From assembly GCA_963971285.1 (NCBI GenBank), contig OZ020258.1, forward strand, positions 12,420,614-12,484,613: a stretch of DNA of 64,000 bases, read 5' to 3'. A program made the position numbers and the translations under genes. This document shows positions 28,697-39,980 of the stretch, piece after piece. The stretch is from Astropecten irregularis. Taxonomy: Eukaryota; Echinodermata; Asteroidea; Paxillosida; Astropectinidae. The notes below the pieces were generated by a model that was not told the DNA's origin, searched no databases, and worked only from the letters and a program-made list of their open reading frames with translations. Each line of letters begins with the position of its first letter. The first letter of the stretch is position 1.

Positions 28697-29051
28697 AATT
28701 TTGGGTCAAAAATGAGAAAAACAGAAATTTTTCTCATTTTTGGGCCAAATATCAAGTCAACTATGTTCACTGTATGACATCAAAAATGACAAATAATGGC
28801 AAAAACGACAAGGGTATCCAATTCAAGTAATGTATTATCCCTTTAATTAGGCTATAACATCAAAAACAACTTCCTCTTACAATTTTTTATAATTTCTGGA
28901 CCAAAATTTAAGTCAATTATTTTCACTGTATGTCATAAAAAATGACTTCCTGTCACTATAACTTAAGGTTCAATAATAAATTGGAAACCTTTTTGAAAGG
29001 AAATAAAATAACTAAAAATAGAAAAGAAATAGAGTGATATTTTTGCTAAAT
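28697..29051. other. AT-rich flank with a 156-bp-spaced direct repeat
   Basis: A module near 28742-28790 (GTTCACTGTATGACATCAAA inside it) returns in diverged form near 28898-28946, 156 bp on. A small hairpin with TGAGAAAAACAG / TTTTTCTCA lies at 28711-28737. No gene is seen. Confidence 0.5.
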
Positions 29052-29421
29052 GGAAGTTATAACTGTTATACTTCGGTAGCAAACTGAAACGGAAATTTCC
29101 ACAGATTTTCCTATAACTTTATAGGCTAGGTACAACGATGGTGATGATAGAAACATGCAGTCACATTTTTTTCTGCCTGAAATGCTGTATTCATCCAGAA
29201 AAGGTGTAAAACCAATGACCAAAAATAGTTTTGATCTATTAAAGATAAAAAATAATGGTGAAAAGATTTTGTTTAATTCTGTGGCCGTTTTTCATTGTTT
29301 TCTCAAAAAGTGGGCACTGTTTGGGACTGAAATTTTCACAGATGACTGTTACTTCCTTGATATTTTTGCCCATGAATCTGCATTTCTTTGACAAAAAAAC
29401 AAAGTATGATAATTACCTTTA
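29052..29421 (+). mobile_element. TTAA-type MITE, diverged copy
   Basis: This is the oldest-looking copy of a family best defined at 60097-60418. The interior (CTGCCTGAAATG, TTTTCACAGATGACTGTTAC) and the right end CAAAGTATGAT-AATTACCTTTA match. The left end is eroded. It has no coding capacity of its own. Confidence 0.7.
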
Positions 29422-30960
29422 GGCTTTACATGACATCAATTAAATTGAAGGGTTTGTCCTCAAAGTGGCCATGCACTGTAAAAGCTCAGCATTGGAATTT
29501 ATACAAAATACAGAGAAGTTTGGTTTCGTACACACTAGTAACCTGCAAGAATCAAATACAAAATACAATGTCATTGACTGGTACTCCGTTGTCTTTTGTT
29601 TACAAAGAATATAAGCCAGACAAGTATATATTCTGCTATATACCTTTAAATAAATTAGCCAACTTGTCTATTGACCTGCGACCTGGGTCAAAGGTCAACA
29701 GCACAATACAGTTCATAGTACATGTAATTCAAAATAACATGGAGATTTGGGTGGGTAATTAATGCTGTTAAACATGGCGAGCAAATTTGTTGTACTGAAG
29801 GAACTCTAAGGGCATGTTTGTTTAATGCAAAGGACCCCAGATTTAGGGATCCACGTCCTTTTGCAGGTACGCTAAAATGGGATCTGGACCCGCAGAATCC
29901 ATGATCCTTTGCAGTAAACAAACAGGCCCTAGCTAAGGTCCTGACTGGTATAGAATGCTGACACGGCATTCAGACATTGTTAATAAATAGAGTTTTGGCA
30001 AGCTAAAAATTCAAGCCCATATTGCGTATCCGTATGGATTCTGCGGATGACTGATCATCGCTTTTTGTGCCCTTTCTAACACGAAGCAGAAAACTTGATA
30101 CGTGAAATACATGTAAAAGCCATATGTTACATGGGAGTGATACATATCAAAGTTCTTTTTCATCACACGTACACGACAATGTGGCAAACGTTTTGTCTTT
30201 TATAACACCAAGCATTGTCCAAATTAATCATATGATGCAAAATGCACCACACATTGTTAGGTCGATGTATTGTATAGCTACATCTTGCAGATTTCCTGAA
30301 CCAGTATACATGTACGTAGTTGAGCGATGCCGAAACTAAATTTGTCTGTTCCTGCCACAAATGCGCATACGTGCGAATTATACGGATAAGTATACAGAAT
30401 ATGTGCATTTGGGGGCTTACCGAACCTGTCTAATTGTGTCCAATAGTGGACAACTTATCTTTAACAACAGGTGGTAATAAACTGTCTTCAGCAACCAAAA
30501 CCTGTTTCAATCATTGTTTTTGCTCTGTAAACTTAATCTAACACAACATTTCCCACATAATAATAACAGAACACACTCTCTAGTAAATAATGGCCTACAA
30601 TGAATGTTTCCCTCCAAAATGCAGCAAAAGTGTTCTTACTAGCAACGAATTATTCCTTTAATTTAATTAACATGTATGACATGTATAGAGTATATGTGCA
30701 TATGTATGTACTTCAAAATACAGTACTTAAGAAAAAATAATTCTGTTTAAATGGCATTTCTACCCATTGCACAGAAACACAGTATCAAACAGACATTATC
30801 TCAGCTAAGACAATAATTAGTTTAGTTCAACAGTTCTAAAGCTCTCTCTCTCTCATATGATTACTCATTTACGACACACGTTTGATCCAGGTGGACGGTG
30901 AAAGTGCCCTCTGTAGGGCACAAACACTCTCCAAGGCTGTTTGTTTCTCTGGTCGGCTTA
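29422..30960 (-). other. 3' flank and probable 3' UTR of the minus-strand gene
   Basis: No second gene is supported. Apart from the MITE at 29810-29929 the sequence is AT-rich and looks single-copy. On the minus strand ATTAAA occurs near 30658-30666, about 300 nt downstream of the stop codon at 30961-30963, and might serve as a variant poly(A) signal. No canonical AATAAA was found closer. Confidence 0.35.
29810..29929. mobile_element. Short Harbinger-type MITE (about 120 bp)
   Basis: The ends GGGCATGTTTGTTTA and TAAACAAACAGGCCC form imperfect 15-bp terminal inverted repeats. GGGC(C/A)TGTTTGTTT-type ends occur in PIF/Harbinger non-autonomous elements. Flanks TAA/TAG give at best an imperfect 3-bp TSD. 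Confidence 0.6.
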
Positions 30961-31111
30961 CTACTGTACCTCGATCACGAAAGTTCTCTTCCGTAGTGTT
31001 GCGGTTGGACTTATTTTGGTGATGATGACAAAAGTGAACTTGTCCACTTCGGTTGGGAATTTGTCCCAAGTGTACTCCGGGCCATCGCTGTCCTTGACCA
31101 GTGACATGTAT
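30961..31111 (-). CDS. Exon 5 (last coding exon) of dynein-D5-like / IQANK1-like gene
   Basis: On the minus strand the acceptor TTCTTGCCCACAG is followed by the exon at 31111. One base completes a Lys codon split with exon 4. Then 49 codons run to TAG at 30963-30961. The peptide contains YMSLVKDSDGPEYTWDKF and KFTFVIITKI, and ends TLRKRTFVIEVQ. The hydrophobic FVIITK strand and the preceding loop correspond in order to the end of the dynein AAA5-AAA6 region (family knowledge). They also fit what I remember of the C-terminus of IQANK1-type proteins. No database comparison was possible, so the name is tentative. The exon call rests on splice signals and phase and is firmer than the name. Confidence 0.8.
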
Positions 31112-31235
31112 CTGTGGGCAAGAAGAGGAGTACAGAATAGGACAAAAGGTTATGGAGGGGGTAATTCCACAAAACAATGCCCTATTGTTGTGGTCACTGT
31201 TTTCAGGAAGGGTAGGAATCCATTCTTACAGCATG

Positions 31236-31367
31236 GAGCAAGTTCAATCAACAACTATCTGTCAACCACTGATGGATTTTGCTTGGTAATCTGTACACCA
31301 AATATTCCACGTGTACCAGGCGCAATCGACTAATGGTTGACAGATAGTCACTGATCAAACTTGCTCC
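31236..31367. repeat. Inverted repeat with about 35-bp arms
   Basis: GGAGCAAGTTCAATCA and AACTATCTGTCAACC at 31236-31269 pair with GGTTGACAGATAGT and TGATCAAACTTGCTCC at 31333-31367. The arms are about 85% complementary around a 63-bp centre. It lies in intron 4 and is probably a small MITE. The adjoining stretch 31368-32164 shows no gene or repeat I can identify. Confidence 0.6.
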
Positions 31368-32164
31368 TGTTTGTTTGACAGCTTTCTTTCCAAGACTGAA
31401 GGAGGTTGAAGTCTGAGACTTGATCTCAGCACAATGCCATCCAAGACGACCCAAACACCCACAACCACCTCCCCTCTGCTCGAACCTTCCCCACAGGGTT
31501 TTTCTTTTTGGCTTTGGCTTGGCTTTCTTTTTGACCTCATGAAATAGAATTCATTTGGTCAGGCTATACGTGTGCAAGAAGCTCAGTGTAACTAATGTGG
31601 GTACACAATGTTTGAATACCGCAGCACAATATCCCAAATTCCAGCCGGACTGTACTGTATGCAAGCAGCTGTGTTTGGAACACAAAGATTCCTGTCTGCT
31701 CAAAATGCCGTTCTACTATTCAAATGCAAATCAAGGAGTAAATGAACCAAAAGGAGCAGGTTTTCGGGGACAATAAAGGTTCATTGAACCTCTTGTTCCA
31801 GACAGTATATACCCCCATTCAGTGTATATCAATGGAAATAACAAAGCAATCATGAATATTCTCATGGCATGAGGCGAGCTGATATAAATGCTTCCTGGGC
31901 AGAATGGGTTAAACTTGATTCGGACTGGTGTAGGCCGTTTCAACTCAGCCATGCACCGGTAGGGCCTACGCCCATCATCAGCTGCCTTGTCAGTGCAGTG
32001 CACCAGAATTGACGGCTCAAGACATCCTGATGGAGTGCCCCGAATTACAACCTCCAGAAGACCTAAACCTCTACAAACCCCGGCCAATCCCCCCACTACT
32101 GGGTGGTAATTTAGACCTTGTCAAGTACAATCCAGCTGCCGCGGCCTCATATGAAAGAATAAGT

Positions 32165-33131
32165 GATCTTGATCCCAACGTTAACCCCAGATCCCTTTCA
32201 TTGGACCATAAAGGAAGGAATAGAAGGAGTTCGAACAAACCAAAGATCAAACGACCCCCTCGCCAAAGCATTGCCTTTTCAATTCTTCCTCCACGCTCCA
32301 AGTGTCTTTGTGCATATAGCGCCTTGCCGCTCTGCAGTCGCACTTGAGCAAGAAATTGTTTGATGACGTACGGCACCTCAGTCTCCAACATAGTATTTTT
32401 CAAGAAAATAATCTCATATTAACCTGAGACAACCGGAAATAAATTCAAGTTGTTTTGGATTGCCAATAGGTTTCTTTGTACTTGTATGCGCAACACACAC
32501 AGCTATTGTTACGCTTGCGGGTGTACAGGAGATCACATCTGGTTCCCTGCATTCCGGCGGTTGATTTGGTCCAAAGTTTATACAGCGCTACGCGCAAAAT
32601 GGGGAACTGTCCGCTGAAACGCGTAATCGCCATGGGCGCCATTCTGGCTCTCCACGTATGGAGATGATATGAGCGATGTGTGCGATACTTGCAAAAGCAG
32701 GTCCAGAAAACCACCAAAAAAATGCCGTTTTCATATTCAGCTGCTTCACACCAATGCCAAATATTTCTATTTTCAATAAACAATAAGTTTCAATCAAATT
32801 CGGGCCAAAATCTTGCATAACACTCCACTTTTCTTTGATAAATCTCCCAGCTCCCATATGTCCCGTGTACAAACTACTCGCTATTTGCGAGCCAAAATGG
32901 CAGATCCTGTATAATTGGTATGGAGAAATGGCGGCCTCCATACCGATTACCACGTGCCCTATGGTCAGTTATCCATCTTGCGCGTGGCGCTATATAATCT
33001 TTGATTTGGTCCGATTTGAAGGAATGCTTCGGCGAGTGGGTCTTATTGTTTGATATGTGGTTCGTTCCAACTCCTTCTATTCCTTTCTCCATGATTGGAT
33101 GGAGCAAACCTTTAGCTCCCTGATCGAGATC
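32165..33131. repeat. Foldback element of about 970 bp
   Basis: Two inverted segments are nested. 32165-32280 is complementary to 33016-33131 (shared AAGGAATAGAAGGAGTT). 32571-32665 is complementary to 32915-33012 (shared TTGATTTGGTCC and ACGCGCAA with mismatches). On the right the two segments abut. On the left about 290 bp separate them, which looks like a later insertion into the left arm. Arms are diverged by perhaps 15-20%. It sits in intron 4, ending 73 bp from exon 4. Confidence 0.65.
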
Positions 33132-33203
33132 TGGATCTACCAGAACCCAAACTGGCCGTCGGACCCACTTCCCGAGGAAAACAAAACTGGACAATTTGCT
33201 TAC

Positions 33204-33332
33204 TTGTCTTCCTTCAAGATCTCCTTTGTAAGTATAACCTCCATTAGGTCCTTTTGGACTTCATCAAATTTGGCGATGCTGGCATCAAACAGCTCTCTGT
33301 CGTCCAGGTCTAGGACCATCGGCTTCCCATAT
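33204..33332 (-). CDS. Exon 4 of dynein-D5-like / IQANK1-like gene
   Basis: Minus-strand acceptor TTTGTCTGTCAG precedes the exon at 33332, and donor GTAAGC follows at 33203. The 129-nt exon is 1 + 42 codons + 2 nt, matching the phase-2 ends of exons 3 and 5. The peptide begins YGKPMVLDLDDRELFDA and continues through FDEVQKDLMEVILTKEIL. YGKPMVLDL is the position where dynein heavy chains have the strand (LxxGRPLLIEDV) after the D5 helix pair; that comparison is from family knowledge. The exon is flanked by the foldback element on one side and a MITE 140 bp away on the other. Confidence 0.85.
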
Positions 33333-33472
33333 CTGACAGACAAAGGAATAGACAAGAACAGAGGAATTTATTTACAATTAGGTTCATTGTGTCTGGGATA
33401 ACATTCAAAGTAGTTGTAAATTCCCTTTCATAGTTTTGGGGGACTGTTTTCTTTGGCTTGGCATAATTAGTC

Positions 33473-33720
33473 TATGGCCATTTACGAAACAGAGGCTGAG
33501 GCTCCGTCTCAGGCTCCGCGGTTCCATTTCGTGAATCAGTTCTGAAATTACAGTTATCAAAATAGAGGCTTTTGGCTGCAGTTCTGAAGTAGATTCTCTG
33601 GTTTGAAAAGGAAAACACAACTTCAGCTTCAATGAAAAACCACAACCTATATTTTCAGCATATAGATGACAGAGCTGGAGCCTGAGCCTGAGCTTTATCC
33701 GCCGTTTCGAAAATGCCCTA
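33473..33720. mobile_element. Probable MITE with imperfect TIRs
   Basis: The left end TATGGCCATTTACGAAACAG pairs imperfectly with the right end GTTTCGAAAATGCCCTA. Subterminal GAGGCTGAGGCTCC and GGAGCCTGAGCCTGAGC are also complementary. There is no coding sequence and no certain TSD (possibly TA). It lies in intron 3. Confidence 0.5.
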
Positions 33721-34092
33721 TGTGATAGACACACTCGCCGTACAGTGATCAAGCTTCTATCACATGTGAGCAGATTTTCTGATTAATTATGCAAACCAAC
33801 CCAGCACTGACCTATAAGTTTTGACCAATCAAAGTTCAACACCCTCTGTCACGACCCAGATGGAAACTCGGAAACTCGGAAAGTTCTGAAAACAGATCTG
33901 ATTGGCTGATGTGTTGCGTTGCATAAAATTTGCATGCACGCATGTTTCAGATGTTCATAGACAGTGGCTAGAGCAAACTAGATGACTAGAGTAGGCTAGT
34001 CGAATCATTGAGACCTTACGAGAAGTGGGAATGAAATAGAAGTGCGAAGACATGAACGAACGATTTTACATAGTGTTTCCGCAAACCGAGTC

Positions 34093-34269
34093 AGTAGTAT
34101 ATACAATGGGGGTTCTGGCGCACCCCGTCTGTGCCCCCCAGAGCGCCCAGGCGTGTTGTCAATATAACAGTCCAAAGGTCAGCACGCGCTGCGTTGATGA
34201 TTAAAACAAACCTTATCTACCAAAGAGGAACCGGTAATAATAATGGGCAGTACAGTCCAAAGGTCACAC
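34093..34269. repeat. Left terminal inverted repeat of the Polinton
   Basis: It pairs with 46148-46330. It begins AGTAGTATATACAATGGGGG and contains two internal GTCCAAAGGTCA blocks about 90 bp apart. It is diverged from the right copy by substitutions and small indels (the CGCCCAGGCGTG block is rearranged), so the insertion is old. Confidence 0.85.
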
Positions 34270-34579
34270 TATAGCAACCAGCCATATAATGGGGTGCTAA
34301 TTTTTGTTTCACAGTGGTTGGTAAAAAAAGAAGCGGTTCCGCATAGAAAAAAAATTGGCAAAAAAGCTGCGAGGGGGCGAATGGGGTGAACAGACCACTA
34401 ACTCGGGCCATCTTTGCGATATGGTGGCGGGCGATCAGGGGATGTGTTTGATGTTTATAAAAGAGTGAAGCATCTGAATTTTATTTCGATGTCGGACTGG
34501 CGCCTGCGCAGCAGCAAGCTCTTTCATTAGTGAGGCTCGGGCCTCGGCCATGAGCTCGTTTTTTGCCGCTTCACTCCCT

Positions 34580-35108
34580 CGAGCAGCATAACCTTCGCGA
34601 TATTTGATATTTTTTTCTGAACCTTCATTCGGCCAACTTTTTCTTCCTCATCAAGAACGAGCTTGAACTCGGAAGAGGAAATGTGCCCAAAGAGCATTTG
34701 AGATCACATCCGTTATGCTGTTGAGCTTAGATAGGGCGAGAACGCGAATTTCGTTGTGCTTCTTGGCTTTAATACTAGGAGCTGCTGGAAGACGTACTTC
34801 CCGGCAATACCGGCCAGACAACAAGCGAGTGCAGCTGCCTCGAGCGCAATGACAACAGGCTATAATCGTGGAGAGCAGACCATTACCCGCCGCACCCATT
34901 CCCATACTAGATGTCACCAGCACTGTGTCAACGCCATCAACGGCGTTGATGACTCTGTGGTATTTTTTGTATAGCTTGGCTCTTTCATCTCACTTGTGTT
35001 CAAAGCAGCGCTCGAGGTTGTGGATTTCAGTAAGACAAAAGCTAGACCCCTCGTCTTGCTGCGACTTGGGTGGATTGAGCTTAAGATATATCGACTCTGC
35101 TTCAGTCA
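34580..35108 (-). pseudogene. Polinton conserved ORF with glycine-rich hydrophobic segment
   Basis: Reading from an ATG at 35108-35106 on the minus strand, an acidic N-terminus rich in charged residues is followed by an in-frame TGA after about 40 codons. It resumes as KLYKKYHRVINAVDGVDTV and a Gly/Ala/Met-rich stretch that could span a membrane. A frame change near the end leads to a Lys/Arg-rich C-terminus (DEEEKVGRMKVQKKI). The layout (charged helix, hydrophobic hairpin, basic or acidic tail) recurs in small Polinton ORFs. The function is not known to me. At least one stop and one frameshift make it non-functional. Confidence 0.5.
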
Positions 35109-35253
35109 TCTCGACTGGCGGCGCTGTTGGCAGCTTTAATAATAGGTATTTTCTCGAATCTCAAGAACTACGGTGATGGATCTCTGATGGTTTTGCACTA
35201 CCGCGCCTTCTTTATCCAACATACGTAAATTCAATTGATGTTTATATCCATTT

Positions 35254-35683
35254 CTAATTTTTTGTACATAGGGTATGAAGGGGTATGTCTACAAAACCAC
35301 CAGATGCGGCTGGGACTATCACAAACAGGGTTGAGGGAGCACCATCAACATGATTAGAGCTGGTTGAGAGTTGGTCGAGACAAATATAAAACCACTTGTG
35401 GGGAATAACTTTTGCCAGTCTGTCTCCCTCATATATTCCACCAAACCAATCCTTTTCGTCAATGCCCAGAATCTGGCGTAAATTGCCACAAAGTCTTATC
35501 TTGCCATCAGACCCTGGGATATGGAGCTTGATCAAACCAGTTGCCTTGGCTATCTTAATGCTAAACCAGGAATCGCTTCCATGCAGAATTTCGATAGCTG
35601 TTCAAAGGTATACAACCTAGAAGGAATCTTCCAAGGTCTAGGAGTATACACAGAGCGCCACATAATTTCAGACGATGAACCCA
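35254..35683 (-). pseudogene. Polinton structural-type gene, copy A
   Basis: Minus strand. The C-terminal half is open (35535-35254) and contains IKLHIPGSDGKIRL, GNLRQILGIDEKDWFGGIY, KVIPHKWFYICLDQLSTSSN and VDGAPSTLFVIVPAASGGF. The N-terminal half, with SSSEIMWRSV, is in another frame upstream, so one frameshift separates them. The position next to the capsid-type module and the beta-rich pattern suggest a minor capsid protein, but this is inference. A diverged, shorter copy B lies at 38788-39075. Confidence 0.5.
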
Positions 35684-35705
35684 CGTTGTGATAGCCAACC
35701 TCATA

Positions 35706-36620
35706 ATGGAGTCCTCAGAAGACGACATGGAGCTTGCCGGCTACAATGTCTACAACTGATTGGAGACTCGTTGCTTTTCCATTCTGAAGTTGAGTCAGTG
35801 TTATGAACATTATCTGATATATGATAGCGAGATCATATTATGGAGTCACCATTTCGGTTTAATAGTGAGGCGCAGTACTGGTTTGGGGCGCAAGCCGGCG
35901 CAAAAAGTGCACCACCACTCATCAAAGCCTGCATTCAGATACGAGCGAGCATTCCCGGTGAGTTTGACAAATGGTTCTAGGCGTGGTACCCTGACGTGTT
36001 CGAGAGGTATCGTCTGCGGGTGACTTCAGGCAAAGTGGTCCAGGCTTGGAGTTCAAGCCCAATGAGATTTTGGCAAAACAAGGTCAGCTTTGCTGAGTGG
36101 TGCGCTACCACATGTTGCGGTGTCTCTACAGAGGACCATATTAACTCTGAGACCCTGATGGCGCGATTGGTCTATCGTTTCCATGTGTACTACCAGATCC
36201 GCAGGATTCTTGAAGAGATGCAAGTGCTGCTCCCACAGCACGACATGTGAAATGCCTTTGACACCCAATACAACCAGTGGGCGTATGAATGAATCTGCGT
36301 GGAGTTTGGAGTCTCTCCACACACCGACTTGCAACAAGAATTTAGTAAAAATAGTGGTCTGGGAACGCCGTATCGCTGGTGGAAGGGCAGGATATGAACT
36401 GTCAAAGAAGTGAGTGACGATGCGGTCAAAAATGACATCAACCCCTGCTTTGGTGTTTCGTCAAATAACAATAGGAAAGACTGAATGTCTTTTGCCAACA
36501 ATATATGGTCGCCCAGCCATGTTGACCGTCGACTTCATCGACCAAAGTAAGGATGGGGACACGTCCTGGGCGACGTTCGTACTCAACAAGTCAGAGGGAT
36601 TTTTTTGCCCACTCTTTTAT
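35706..36620 (+). pseudogene. Polinton ORF of unknown role, copy A (stops)
   Basis: The plus-strand ATG at 35706 begins MESSEDDMELAGY and hits TGA at 35757-35759, where copy B has an Arg codon. Homology to copy B continues in pieces through about 36600: EFDKWF region, then STEDH...YYQIRRILEEMQV, then WWKGR and the segment before DKSEGF. In-frame stops and frame changes are frequent. I do not recognise a specific function. It stands directly before the major-capsid-like segment and may be part of the virion gene block. Confidence 0.45.
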
Positions 36621-36839
36621 CCAATCCTTGCTTGCTGGAGGAGTAGGAGGTTTTGGCGGTTCAGCCCCGCCAGCTGCCCCACCAGTCAAGGCAAGGACCA
36701 GAGTGCTGTTGATAAAGCCGAGCGCAGTTAGAATGCTGCGAGAAGCACTCGGATAAAAGGCATCGGACAGACCGTGGTTGTAACCAACGCAACCTTTAGA
36801 TAGCCTAAGTCAGGGGGAATTAGGAGATCGGCTGCAGGT

Positions 36840-37290
36840 CCGCTTTTCTAACCTCGGTGATCAGGATGTGATTGTTCCTGGGACAGAGCGCCTAACATTC
36901 AACATCTCTCTGGACTCGACCGACGAAATCCGAAAAGTTGTCCAAAATCTTGGTCGGGCAGTGGCAACAAGATCATGTCTGTAGACGAAAGCGATGCCAT
37001 CAACTGCTACTCTGACCTGTGGAAAACAAAACGAGAGCGCCACTCTCATGTCTATCAGGGTATTGACGAGCCAACAGGCAATATGCTGAAACTGAGGGTG
37101 AATGCTGGAGACGGCAACCGTACATCAACCTGTGCATGGCAACTGAGGACAGGGCCATCGCATATGCCTATGGCAAGCAATTTGCCACCCCGCTACCCTT
37201 CAAATTACTCGAGTCCCATATGCCATTCTTTCAGTCCGCCCTTGGTGACCGATTCATGAGCTGACCTTCAACAACTACAGCCGCGGTATT
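36840..37290 (+). pseudogene. Major-capsid-like Polinton gene fragment, copy A
   Basis: Plus strand, in pieces: FSNLGDQDVIVPGTERLTFN, then ISLDSTDEIRKVVQNLGRAV. Further on, after frame changes, come YQGIDEPTGNMLKLRVNAGD and the segment ending in a LTFNNYSR-type box near 37261-37281. VPGT...LDST and VQNLGRA are boxes I associate with the double-jelly-roll capsid (hexon-like) protein of Polintons; the assignment rests on memory of the family. Relative to copy B about 63 bp are missing after the VQNLGRA box. Confidence 0.5.
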
Positions 37291-37456
37291 AAGGCAGCTG
37301 ATGATAGAGTAACGAAATTACGCTCAAAACAGGCGCCCTTAACTTAAAGTTAAGTGAGTAATTAAGTACTAGTACTAAAAGTGAAAGTGTTTGTCCTGCG
37401 TCCGTAGTGTACGTGTGCGCGGGATTTGCGCACGCAATGCGCGGCACAAAAGCTGT

Positions 37457-37492
37457 GATTGGTGCGCTTGGATCCGGGCAAAGCTTTATAAG
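37457..37492 (+). promoter_or_regulatory. CCAAT-type and TATA-like promoter block, unit A
   Basis: GATTGG (inverted CCAAT) at 37457-37462 is followed 22 bp later by TTTATAAG at 37485-37492. A pyrimidine-rich stretch follows about 25-35 bp downstream. The same block is preserved in unit B (41825-41860). It stands just before the minisatellite. Promoter function is inferred. Confidence 0.4.
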
Positions 37493-37689
37493 CCCAAGTT
37501 TTCGGGCGCTCGCTCTCTCTTTTTGGACTGTGCTCTTTGGCCAGTGTGTGTCTAATTCTGACAAGCCGTCGTATCGCCTCTGGCATCTATATCCAACCGA
37601 AGGTGGGTGTGAACTAGAGAGGCGATTGCTTTAGGAGCAAACACTTAAGGAACAGCACTAGGAGCGTTGACGCACAGAGGCGTCTGCCA

Positions 37690-38490
37690 ACTGAGGAAGC
37701 GCTTGGGAACGGCTATAAGAGGCGTTGATGCAAGAGGCGACCGCCCACATAGCACGAGCGCTAGGAGCTTCGGCATAAGAGGCGTCAACGCAAGAGGCGA
37801 CCGCCCACATAGCACGAGCGCTAGGAGCTTCGGCATAAGAGGCGTCGACGCAAGAGGCGACCGCCCACATAGCACGAGCGCTAGGAGCTGCGGCATAAGA
37901 GGCGTCGACGCAAGAGGCGACCCCCCCACATAGCACGAGCGCTAGGAGCTGCGGCATAAGAGGCGTCGACGCAAGAGGCGACCGCCCACATAGCACGAGC
38001 GCTAGGAGCTGTGGCATAAGAGGCGTTGACGCAAGTGGCGACCGCCCACATAGCACGAGCGCTAGGAGCTGCAGCATAAGAGGCGTTGACGCAAGTGGCG
38101 ACCGCCCACATAGCACGAGCGCTAGGAGCTGCAGCATAAGAGGCGTTGACGCAAGTGGCGACCGCCCACATAGCACGAGCGCTAGGAGCTGCGGCATAAG
38201 AGGCGTTGACACCGGCCATCTCAAACAACTCCGACCCAGCCTGCCAAAACCACTGAAACTGCGGCTGGAGCTGCGGCTGAGAGGCGTTGACGCAAGAGAC
38301 GACCGCCCACGTAGCACGAGCGCTAGGAGCTGCGGCATAAGAGGCGTTGACGCAAGAGACGACCGCCCACATAGCACGAGCGCTAGGAGCTGCGGCATAA
38401 GAGGTGTTGACACCGGCCATCTCAAACAACTCCAACCCAGCCTGCCAAAACCACTGAAACTGCGGCTGGAGCTGCGGCTGAGACAGCGCT
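37690..38490. repeat. 60-bp minisatellite, unit A
   Basis: About eleven 60-bp units begin GCAAGAGGCGACCGCCCACA and end GGCATAAGAGGCGTTGAC. Two are interrupted by the same insert of about 80 bp (ACCGGCCATCTCAAACAACT...) at about 38211 and 38411. Because 60 is divisible by three and the unit has no stop in several frames, both strands show long open frames (20-residue repeats). No protein is claimed. Two more unit fragments occur at 38610-38700. Confidence 0.9.
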
Positions 38491-38787
38491 TTCCAATGCG
38501 CATAGCGCATGGATAGTGTGTGCAGTCCTCGCAGCTGTCGCTGTTGACGCCACGCTATATGCTCAAAAGTTTACGCCCCCTTCTGCAAATAGAGGCGCGC
38601 AGGCAAAATCCCACATAGCACGAGCGCTAGGAGCTGCGGCATAAGAGGCGTCGACGCAAGAGGCGACCCCCCCACATAGCACGAGCGCTAGGAGCAGCAT
38701 AAGAGGCATTGACGCAGTATCGAGGCAGGGAAAAAAAGGTACTATTAATAGACAAATGGCCTGACCCCTTCCATATTATAAAATTTA

Positions 38788-39075
38788 AAACCACTTTTGG
38801 GGAATAACTTGCTGGTCTGTCTCCCCCAAATTCCCAATTAAACCATGCAGCCCCTTTCGTCAATGCCCTGAATCCGGCGTAAATTGCCACTGAGTCTTAT
38901 CTTGCCATAAGACCCTGGAATATTGAGCTTGATTAGACCAGTTGCCTTGGCTATCTTGAGTGTTAAACCAGGAATTGAGACTGTGATGAATTTTGATAGC
39001 TGTTCAAAGGTATACAACCCAGGCAAAATCTTCTGAAGTCTAGGAGTAGACACAGAGCGCCACATAATTTCAGAC
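38788..39075 (-). pseudogene. Polinton structural-type gene, copy B (truncated)
   Basis: Minus strand. It contains SSSEIMWRSVSTPRLQKILP, GLYTFEQLSKF, LIKLNIPGSYGKIRL and GNLRRIQGIDERG. It keeps the N-terminal half in one frame, which is broken in copy A, but ends where unit B begins. Only the first third of the gene is therefore present. Its role is as uncertain as for copy A. Confidence 0.5.
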
Positions 39076-39107
39076 GATGAACCCACGTTGTGATAGCCAA
39101 CCTCATA

Positions 39108-39980
39108 ATGGAGTCCTCAGAAGACGACATGGAGCTTGCCGCCTATATTGTCTACAACCGATTGGAGACTCGTTGCTTTTCCATTCTGAAGTTGAGTCAG
39201 TGTTATGAACATTATCTGATGTATGATAGCGAGATCATATTATGGAGTCACCATTTCGGTTTAATAGTGAGCCTGGGGCCTGGGGCGCAAGCCGGCGCAA
39301 AAAGTGCGCCACCACTCATCAAAGCCTGCATTCAGATACGAGCGAGCATTCCCGGTGAGTTTGACAAATGGTTTGAGGCATGGTACCCTGAGGTGTTCGA
39401 GAGGTATCGTCTGCGGGTGACTTCAGACCAATGAGATTTTGGCAAAACAAGGTCAGCTTTGCTGAGTGGTGTGCTACCACAGGTTGCGGTGTCTCTACAG
39501 AGGACCATCTTAACTCTGAGACCACGATGGCGCGATTGGTCTATCGTTTCCATGTGTACTACCAGATCCGCAGGATTCTTGAAGAGATGCAAGTGCCGCT
39601 CCCACAGCACGACATGTGGAATGCCTTTGACCCCCATACAATTAGAGGGTGTATGAATCTGCGTGGAGTTTGGTGTCTCTCCACACACCGACTGGCAACA
39701 AAACTTTAGCAAAAATAGTGGTCTGGGAACGCCGTATCACTGGTGGAAGGGCAGGATGCGAACTATCAAAGAAGTGAATGATGATGCGGTCAAAAATGAC
39801 ATCAACCCTCGCTTTGGTGTTTGGTCAAACGACAATAGGAAAGACCGAATGTCTTTTGCCAACAATGGTCGCCCAGCCACGTTCACCGTCGACTACATCG
39901 ACCGAGGTAAGGATGGGGACACGGCCTGAGCGGCATTCATACTCGACAAGTCAGAGGATATTTATTTTGCCCACTCTTTT
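39108..39980 (+). pseudogene. Polinton ORF of unknown role, copy B (better preserved)
   Basis: ATG at 39108 begins MESSEDDMELAAYIVYNRLE and stays open to 39434, past EFDKWFEAWYPEVFERYRLR. A frame change of a few bases at about 39425-39432 leads to the next piece (FAEWCATTGCGVSTEDHLNS, YYQIRRILEEMQVPLPQHD). Another change leads to FGVSPHTDW, GLGTPYHWWKGR and DINPRFGVW up to VDYIDRGKDGD. The segments line up with copy A at an offset of about 3.4 kb. No family name is offered. The conserved Trp/Tyr-rich pattern suits a virion protein. Confidence 0.5.

Noticed and set aside
29155..29762. Two adjoining plus-strand open frames (78 and 124 codons)
   Set aside because: The first lies within the TTAA-type MITE. 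The second has AT-rich composition without motifs.
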